Assembly: GCA_035948855.1 (NCBI GenBank)
Contig: DASZIT010000057.1
Span: 26,347-90,346, forward strand
DNA: 64,000 nucleotides
Origin: DASZIT01 sp035948855
Lineage (GTDB): Bacteria; Actinomycetota; Acidimicrobiia; Acidimicrobiales; RAAP-2
Reading direction: 5' to 3'
Positions 59,373 to 64,000 of the stretch are shown in pieces. Positions within the stretch are counted from its first letter, which is position 1. Every line of letters starts with the position of its first letter. The notes beneath the pieces were generated by a model. That model saw only the letters and a program-made list of their open reading frames with translations, had not been told where the DNA came from and did not search any database. Both the position numbers and the translations under genes were made by a program.

Positions 59373-60773
59373 ATGCCGCTGCACGAACGCAACACCATCC
59401 GGAACCAGCTCGACGAGTCGGTGTTCGCCTCGAGGTCGCTCCGGGAGGCCCTCCCCAAATACAAGTTCCCCGTCCACGAGACCCTGCCGGAAGTCGCCTT
59501 CCAGGTCATCCAGGACGAATTGCTGCTCGACGGCAACGCCCGGCAGAACCTGGCCACCTTCTGCCAGACCTGGGAGGAGCCCCAGGTCCACCAGCTGATG
59601 GACCTGGCCATCGACAAGAACCTGATGGACAAGGACGAGTACCCCCAGTCCGCCGAGCTCGAGCGCCGGTGCGTCCACATGCTGGCCGACCTCTGGAATG
59701 CGCCGGACGCCGCCAATACCGTCGGGGCCTCCTCGGTCGGATCGTCGGAGGCCTGCATGCTGGCCGGCCTGGCCGCCAAGTGGCGGTGGCGGGCCAAGCG
59801 GGAGGCGGCCGGGAAGCCGACCGACAAGCCCAACATGGTGTGCGGCCCGGTCCAGGTGGTCTGGCACAAGTTCGCCCGGTACTGGGATGTCGAGATGCGG
59901 GAGATCCCGATGTCCCCGGGCCGGTACATGATGGACGCCGAGCAGATGCTCCCGCTGATCGACGAGAACACCATCCTGGTCGTCCCCACCTTCGGGGTCA
60001 CCTACACCGGCGTCTACGAACCGGTCGCCGCCCTGGCCGAAGCGCTCGACGGCCTGGAGTCCGACACCGGGCTCGACGTCGACATCCACGTCGACGGGGC
60101 CAGTGGTGCCTTCCTCGCCCCGTTCTGCGCGCCGGAGGTGGTGTTCGACTTCCGGCTGCCGCGGGTGAAGTCGATCAGCACCTCGGGTCACAAGTTCGGC
60201 CTCGCCCCCCTGGGGGTCGGATGGGTCATCTGGCGGGATGCCGCCGAGCTGCCCGAGGGCCTGATCTTCGATGTCAGCTATCTGGGCGGCAACATGCCCA
60301 ACTTCCAGATCAACTTCTCCCGGCCGGCCGGCCAGATCATCGCCCAGTACTACGACTTCATCCGGTTGGGACGGACCGGGTACGGCCTCGTGCACGAGGC
60401 CTGTTACGACACCGGTGCCTACCTGGCCAAGGCCATCCCCAAGCTCGGACCCTACGAGCTGCTCTGCGACAGCGATCCGGCCACCGGCATCCCGGCGGTG
60501 ACCTGGAGGATCAAGGCGGGCGTCGACCCCGGGTACACGCTCTACGACCTGGCCGACCGGCTCCGGGTGCGGGGCTGGCAGGTGCCCGCCTACCCGCTGA
60601 CCGGCTCGGTGTCCGACGTGACGGTGCAGAGGGTCCTGGTCCGCCAAGGGATCTCCCGCGATCTGGCCTCCATCCTCCTCGATGACTTTGCCGCCTCGGT
60701 GGCTCATTTCGACCAGCACCCGGTGTCGGTTCCGATGACCCCCGAAGAGGCGGGCGGATTCAACCACCTGTAG
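59373..60773 (+). CDS. gadB: Glutamate decarboxylase
   Basis: A 466-residue PLP decarboxylase with full-length GadB layout. PLP Lys is K274 in SISTSGHKFGLAPLGVGW; DVDIHVDGASGAFLAPF and WNAPDAANTVGASSVGSSEACMLAGLA are hallmark blocks. It converts glutamate to GABA and consumes a proton, giving acid tolerance. ATG at 59373 follows AGGAG. No glutamate/GABA antiporter is adjacent; the next gene (5 bp away) is a flippase-like membrane protein instead. Confidence 0.94.
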   Translation: MPLHERNTIRNQLDESVFASRSLREALPKYKFPVHETLPEVAFQVIQDELLLDGNARQNLATFCQTWEEPQVHQLMDLAIDKNLMDKDEYPQSAELERRCVHMLADLWNAPDAANTVGASSVGSSEACMLAGLAAKWRWRAKREAAGKPTDKPNMVCGPVQVVWHKFARYWDVEMREIPMSPGRYMMDAEQMLPLIDENTILVVPTFGVTYTGVYEPVAALAEALDGLESDTGLDVDIHVDGASGAFLAPFCAPEVVFDFRLPRVKSISTSGHKFGLAPLGVGWVIWRDAAELPEGLIFDVSYLGGNMPNFQINFSRPAGQIIAQYYDFIRLGRTGYGLVHEACYDTGAYLAKAIPKLGPYELLCDSDPATGIPAVTWRIKAGVDPGYTLYDLADRLRVRGWQVPAYPLTGSVSDVTVQRVLVRQGISRDLASILLDDFAASVAHFDQHPVSVPMTPEEAGGFNHL

Positions 60774-60778
60774 GCCAG

Positions 60779-61882
60779 GTGACCGACCCAACCGACCCAA
60801 CCGACCCACCCGACCCGGCCGGCGCCAAGGGGACCCGATCCTTCGAGGCCCAGTTCGAGGAGCAGCAGAGCACCCCGTTCCCCTGGAAGGCGGTGCTCAA
60901 GCGCACCATCGTGGTGGTCATCGCCGGCGTCGCGCTGTATCTGGTCGCCCCCAGCGTCATCGCCGTCCTCCACGCCTGGCCCCGGCTGGCCACCCTGAAC
61001 CTCATTTGGCTCTTCGTCGCCCTGGCCTCGCAGGGCGCCCATTTCGCCTGCACCATCGCGTTGCAACGGATCGCCCTCCGTACCCGGCAGTGGTTCCCGG
61101 TGGTGACCGCCCAGCTGGCCGGCAACGCCATCAGTCTCATCGTCCCCGGCGGGGCCGCGGCCGGGGCTGCCGTCCAGTTCCGGATGCTCGCCTTCAGCGG
61201 GATGGACGCCGCCGACGCCGCCGGGGGCCTGACCGCCTTCTCGTTGTTGGGGATCGCCGGGCTCCTGGCCCTCCCGGTCCTGGTCCTCCCGGTGGTCCTG
61301 TTCGGTGCCCCGGTGAGTTCCGGCCTGTTCACCGCGGCCATCATCGGGGCGGTGGCTTTCGTGCTCTTCACCGGTCTGGCCGCTCTGGTCACCGCCACCG
61401 ACGCCCCGCTCCGGTGGATCGGCAAGGTCGTGGAGAAGGCGAGGAATCGGTTGGCCCGCAAGCGGAAGCCGATCGCCGGGCTCGGCGACCGTCTCCTCGA
61501 GCAGCGGGATCTGGTCTTCGCGGTGCTGGGCCGGCAGTGGTGGCAGGCGACCCTGCTGTCAGCCGGTCGCCTGGGGTTCGACTACTTCAGCCTGCTGGCC
61601 GCGGTGCTGGCTGTCGGGAGCCACGCCTCCCCACCCCTGGTGCTGCTGGCCTACGCGGTGGCCGGGGCCATCGGCCTCATCCCCATCACCCCCGGGGGCC
61701 TCGGCATCGTCGAGGCCAGCCTGTCCGGCCTGTTGGTGCTGGCCGGGCTGAACACCGGCGAGGCGGTGCTGGCCACCCTCACCTACCGGCTGGCCTCCTA
61801 CTGGATCCCGCTGGCCTCCGGGCCGGTCGCCTACACGCTGTTCAAACGTCGCTACCGGCCGGTCGATCCTCTGGTCAGGTAA
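60779..61882 (+). CDS. Lysylphosphatidylglycerol synthase-type / UPF0104 membrane protein
   Basis: A 367-residue integral membrane protein starting with GTG at 60779. A charged N-terminus with TDPTDPTDPPDP repeats precedes about eight helices. Family landmarks are GNAISLIVPGGAAAGAAVQFRMLAFSG and IPITPGGLGIVEASLSGLLVLAG, as in the flippase-like domain of MprF and its stand-alone relatives. The soluble lysyl-transferase domain is missing, so lipid translocation rather than lysinylation is expected. It overlaps the convergent thiolase-type gene by 8 bp. Confidence 0.85.
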   Translation: MTDPTDPTDPPDPAGAKGTRSFEAQFEEQQSTPFPWKAVLKRTIVVVIAGVALYLVAPSVIAVLHAWPRLATLNLIWLFVALASQGAHFACTIALQRIALRTRQWFPVVTAQLAGNAISLIVPGGAAAGAAVQFRMLAFSGMDAADAAGGLTAFSLLGIAGLLALPVLVLPVVLFGAPVSSGLFTAAIIGAVAFVLFTGLAALVTATDAPLRWIGKVVEKARNRLARKRKPIAGLGDRLLEQRDLVFAVLGRQWWQATLLSAGRLGFDYFSLLAAVLAVGSHASPPLVLLAYAVAGAIGLIPITPGGLGIVEASLSGLLVLAGLNTGEAVLATLTYRLASYWIPLASGPVAYTLFKRRYRPVDPLVR

Positions 61883-63464
61883 GGTCGACCATGCCGTTGT
61901 CCCGCAGCGTGCCCAGCCGACCGCACCCCTCTTCGGTGACCAGCACCGCCAGCTGGTCGGGGTCGGTGTTGGTGGCCCAGGCCCGGCGGCCGTCCACCGT
62001 GCGGCAGGCCACGATGGCCCGGGACGGGGTCCCGTCCCGCTCGTAGACGACCGAGTAGGTCTCCACGGTGATCTCCCCCTTCGCCTCGGCGTCGGGTGAG
62101 CATTGGGGCAGGATGCCGACCGCCGCCGACGGGTTCGCCCACCGGTAACCGCCGGCCTCTTCCACCGCGGTGAGGTCGGGAAGGTCGACGACGGGGCGGC
62201 CCCGGTCGGTACCCGGCCGGGTGCCGTAGACGCCGAAGCTGTGCTCGGTCATGCACCAGCCGATCCCCGAGACCAGACCGACCGAGCCAGGATCAGCGCG
62301 GAGGGCGACCGCCATCGAGGCGACCGCGTGGGTCCCGTAATTGATCCCCGGCCCTCCGGCGAAGGTCAGGCCCCCGGTGGTGGTAAACGGCCGACCCGGA
62401 TCGTCCACCGCCACCCCGAGTTCGGCGGCGGCGATCTCCACCGCCGAGGGGAAGCACGGGTAGAGGTCCAGCCGGGCGACGGTGTCGATGTCGGTCCCGG
62501 CCAGCGACAGCGCCGCCCTCCCGGCCAGCCGGATGGCCGGCGAGGAGTGGAAGTCGGCCCGGTGGGAGAGGAACCAGTGATCGTCGGCGTCCGCCCCGGC
62601 CAACGGATACACCCACCGGTCCTCGGGCACCCCGGCTCCCTCCGCGGCTCCCGCCGAGCAGAGGATCAGCGCTGCGCCTTGGTCGACCTGCACGTTGGCC
62701 ACCATCAGCTTGGTGTAGGGGTAGGCGACCATCCGGTTGGCCAGATCGGGGACGGCGATCTGCTCGGCGGTCTTGGGCTCCCGGATCCAGGCGTACGGAT
62801 TGGACGACGCCACCCGGGAGCTCCGGGCCCACAGTTCGGCGATCCACGCCCGGTGCTCGTCCAGCCGCCGGCCGGCCTCCGCCCGGAGGGCGTTCTCGAA
62901 GAGGGGGAAGACGTTGACCGGGACGTCGAGGCCGCGCTCCGCCTCCGAATCGGTGGTGGCCGGCCGGCTGCTCCCGAACATCTCCGGCTTGGCGGTGTCG
63001 GCCCCCTGGCAGGTCCACGGGAGCACCGGCCGGTTGGGATCCCGGCGGGCGGCCGCCACCGAGTAGCCGCCTTCCGCGCCGGCGATCACCGCCACCTCCA
63101 GGTCGCCGCGCCCGATGGCCAGCGCGGTCTGGTTGATCAGCCGCTGCGGGTTGTTGCCCCCGCCGGTGGTGAGGATGAGCTGGCGGGGCTCCATCCCCGT
63201 CTGTTCGGCCACCAACTCGCCGGGATTGATGTACTCCCAACTCCGCGGGTTGACGATCCGGAGCGACTGGGCCCGTTGCAGCAGCCCCTGCCCGACGCCG
63301 GCCACCCCCCCGGCCCGGGCCCCCGAGCAGTCCTCGGCCGCGGCCAGCACCGCCTGCGCCATCAGCTCCACCGGCTCGGGACGGGCGGCCGCCTCACCGT
63401 TGTCGGGCCGGTTGGTGACCTGGCCGACGCCCACGATGACCGGGGTTCGTGGGTCGATGACCAT
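61875..63464 (-). CDS. Thiolase-fold acetyl-CoA acetyltransferase-like protein
   Basis: A 529-residue thiolase-superfamily protein: MVIDPRTPVIVGVGQVTNRP at the start, LILTTGGGNNPQRLINQTALAIGRGDLEVAVIAGAEGGYS where thiolases have the nucleophile loop, and GLTFAGGPGINYGTHAVASMA near the end. The N-terminal nucleophilic Cys position is occupied by the TTGGGN stretch without Cys, and a C-terminal OB-like region (TVETYSVVYERDGTPSRAIVACRT) follows, as in SCP2-thiolase/DUF35-linked proteins. ATG at 63464 has TACGAT 10 nt upstream. Exact reaction unknown. Confidence 0.75.
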   Translation of the reverse strand: MVIDPRTPVIVGVGQVTNRPDNGEAAARPEPVELMAQAVLAAAEDCSGARAGGVAGVGQGLLQRAQSLRIVNPRSWEYINPGELVAEQTGMEPRQLILTTGGGNNPQRLINQTALAIGRGDLEVAVIAGAEGGYSVAAARRDPNRPVLPWTCQGADTAKPEMFGSSRPATTDSEAERGLDVPVNVFPLFENALRAEAGRRLDEHRAWIAELWARSSRVASSNPYAWIREPKTAEQIAVPDLANRMVAYPYTKLMVANVQVDQGAALILCSAGAAEGAGVPEDRWVYPLAGADADDHWFLSHRADFHSSPAIRLAGRAALSLAGTDIDTVARLDLYPCFPSAVEIAAAELGVAVDDPGRPFTTTGGLTFAGGPGINYGTHAVASMAVALRADPGSVGLVSGIGWCMTEHSFGVYGTRPGTDRGRPVVDLPDLTAVEEAGGYRWANPSAAVGILPQCSPDAEAKGEITVETYSVVYERDGTPSRAIVACRTVDGRRAWATNTDPDQLAVLVTEEGCGRLGTLRDNGMVDLT

Positions 63465-63512
63465 CAGATTCCGGATCGTACCCTGGCGACGCTCGGCCTG
63501 ATCCCCTGTCAG

Positions 63513-63518
63513 TACACT
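63513..63518 (+). promoter_or_regulatory. -10 hexamer of rpiB
   Basis: TACACT, 7 nt before the ATG at 63526; leaderless arrangement. Confidence 0.5.
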
Positions 63519-63525
63519 CGTTGCC

Positions 63526-63999
63526 ATGAGAATCGCCATCGGGTCGGACCACGCCGGGTTCGACCTCAAGGCGGCCTTGGGGAAGCACCTGGCCGGCGCC
63601 GGACACCAGGTCATCGACCTGGGCACCGATTCGCCCGACGTCTCGGTCGACTATCCGATCTTCGGGCTCGCCGTCGGCCGGGCGGTGGCTGCCGGCCAGG
63701 CCGAGCGGGGGATCTGCGTCTGCGGGACCGGCATCGGCATCGGCATCGCCGCCAACAAAGTGAACGGGGTGCGGGCCGCCCTGGTCCACGACGTGACCAC
63801 CGCCAGCCTGGCCCGCCGCCACAATGATGCCAACGTGGTCTGCTTCGGTGGCAGGATCACCGGGCTGGCCGAGGCCACCGATGCGGTCGACACCTTCTTC
63901 ACCACCGCCTATGAAGGCGGTCGCCACCAGAAGCGATTGGACGAGATCTCCGAGTACGAGTCCTCCCGAGCCGAGCCCGAAAGGCAACCCCCATCATGA
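63526..63999 (+). CDS. rpiB: Ribose-5-phosphate isomerase B
   Basis: A 157-residue RpiB: MRIAIGSDHAGFDLK, then GICVCGTGIGIGIAANKVNGVRAALVHDVTTASLARRHNDANVVCFGGR, with the catalytic Cys in the CGTG loop. It interconverts ribose- and ribulose-5-phosphate in the pentose phosphate pathway. The stop overlaps an ATG at 63996 (ATGA), so another gene begins at the window edge; only five bases of it are visible. Confidence 0.94.
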   Translation: MRIAIGSDHAGFDLKAALGKHLAGAGHQVIDLGTDSPDVSVDYPIFGLAVGRAVAAGQAERGICVCGTGIGIGIAANKVNGVRAALVHDVTTASLARRHNDANVVCFGGRITGLAEATDAVDTFFTTAYEGGRHQKRLDEISEYESSRAEPERQPPS

Positions 64000-64000
64000 G

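Noticed and set aside
60779..60815. Tandem ACCGACCCA repeats at the start of the flippase-like gene as a phase-variation tract
   Set aside because: Only about three imperfect 9-bp units, in frame, coding a TDP-rich charged tail; slippage would not shift the frame.
60779..61882. Complete MprF (lysyl-phosphatidylglycerol synthase)
   Set aside because: Only the membrane half is present; no C-terminal GNAT-like lysyl-transferase domain.
1..64000. tRNA, rRNA, CRISPR arrays, insertion sequences, prophage
   Set aside because: No cloverleaf candidates, repeat-spacer arrays, transposase or integrase-like frames were found in reading both strands.

Overview
This is a 64 kb piece of a high-GC, gene-dense bacterial chromosome with no RNA gene, insertion sequence, prophage or CRISPR array that I can see. 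GTG and TTG starts, ATGA start/stop overlaps, abundant two-component systems, ECF sigma/GAF/ANTAR proteins and many leaderless promoters of the form TANNNT-N6/7-ATG all point to an actinobacterium. The mix of families fits a free-living Acidimicrobiia-like lineage best; that placement is inference from gene content only.

Layout. 1-6044: tail of a DUF6596 sigma factor, a secreted-protein pair (DUF1800, DUF1501), a DUF5666 protein, and a response regulator/histidine kinase pair. 6163-10810: a tightly overlapping redox operon on the minus strand (small membrane protein, ApbE flavin transferase, ferric-reductase-like membrane protein, NuoF-like subunit, ferredoxin, cytochrome b-like membrane protein), followed upstream by a second two-component system (10881-12889). 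13039-19780: minus-strand run containing a methyltransferase, an esterase, a histidine phosphatase, a VOC protein, phosphosulfolactate synthase (ComA) and a large acyltransferase-3/AMP-ligase fusion; this is the least conventional metabolic cluster in the window. 19883-24395: MmcQ/YjbR protein, DUF1697 protein, and an orphan kdpD-kdpE pair without kdpFABC. 24645-27697: NmrA-like protein, aldo/keto reductase, cytochrome P450. 27664-29335: a sigma-factor/GAF/ANTAR fusion with a small partner gene. 29696-35464: a second LEIGP methyltransferase, a SufR-like regulator with QueA and a short-chain dehydrogenase, and an EF-G paralogue.

35774-43251 holds branched-chain amino acid synthesis: ilvD, then ilvB-ilvN-ilvC behind a leader-peptide attenuator. 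43294-46868 carries a hydrolase, an ATP-grasp enzyme, a VOC protein and a PRC-barrel protein. 46894-50906 holds serine and aspartate-family amino acid genes (serC divergent from an aminotransferase and serA). 51274-55491 is accessory: TetR/amidase pair, methyltransferase with an abnormal 5' end, small membrane proteins, YdeI family. 55518-58030 is greA-leuC-leuD. The right end has a class-C beta-lactamase-like esterase, glutamate decarboxylase, a flippase-like membrane protein, a thiolase-fold protein and rpiB, whose stop overlaps the start of another gene at the window edge.

The best candidates for undescribed biology are the acyltransferase/AMP-ligase-ComA cluster, the ApbE/NuoF/ferredoxin/ferric-reductase redox operon with an OmpR-type box in front, and the sigma/GAF/ANTAR fusion with an internal ribosome binding site.
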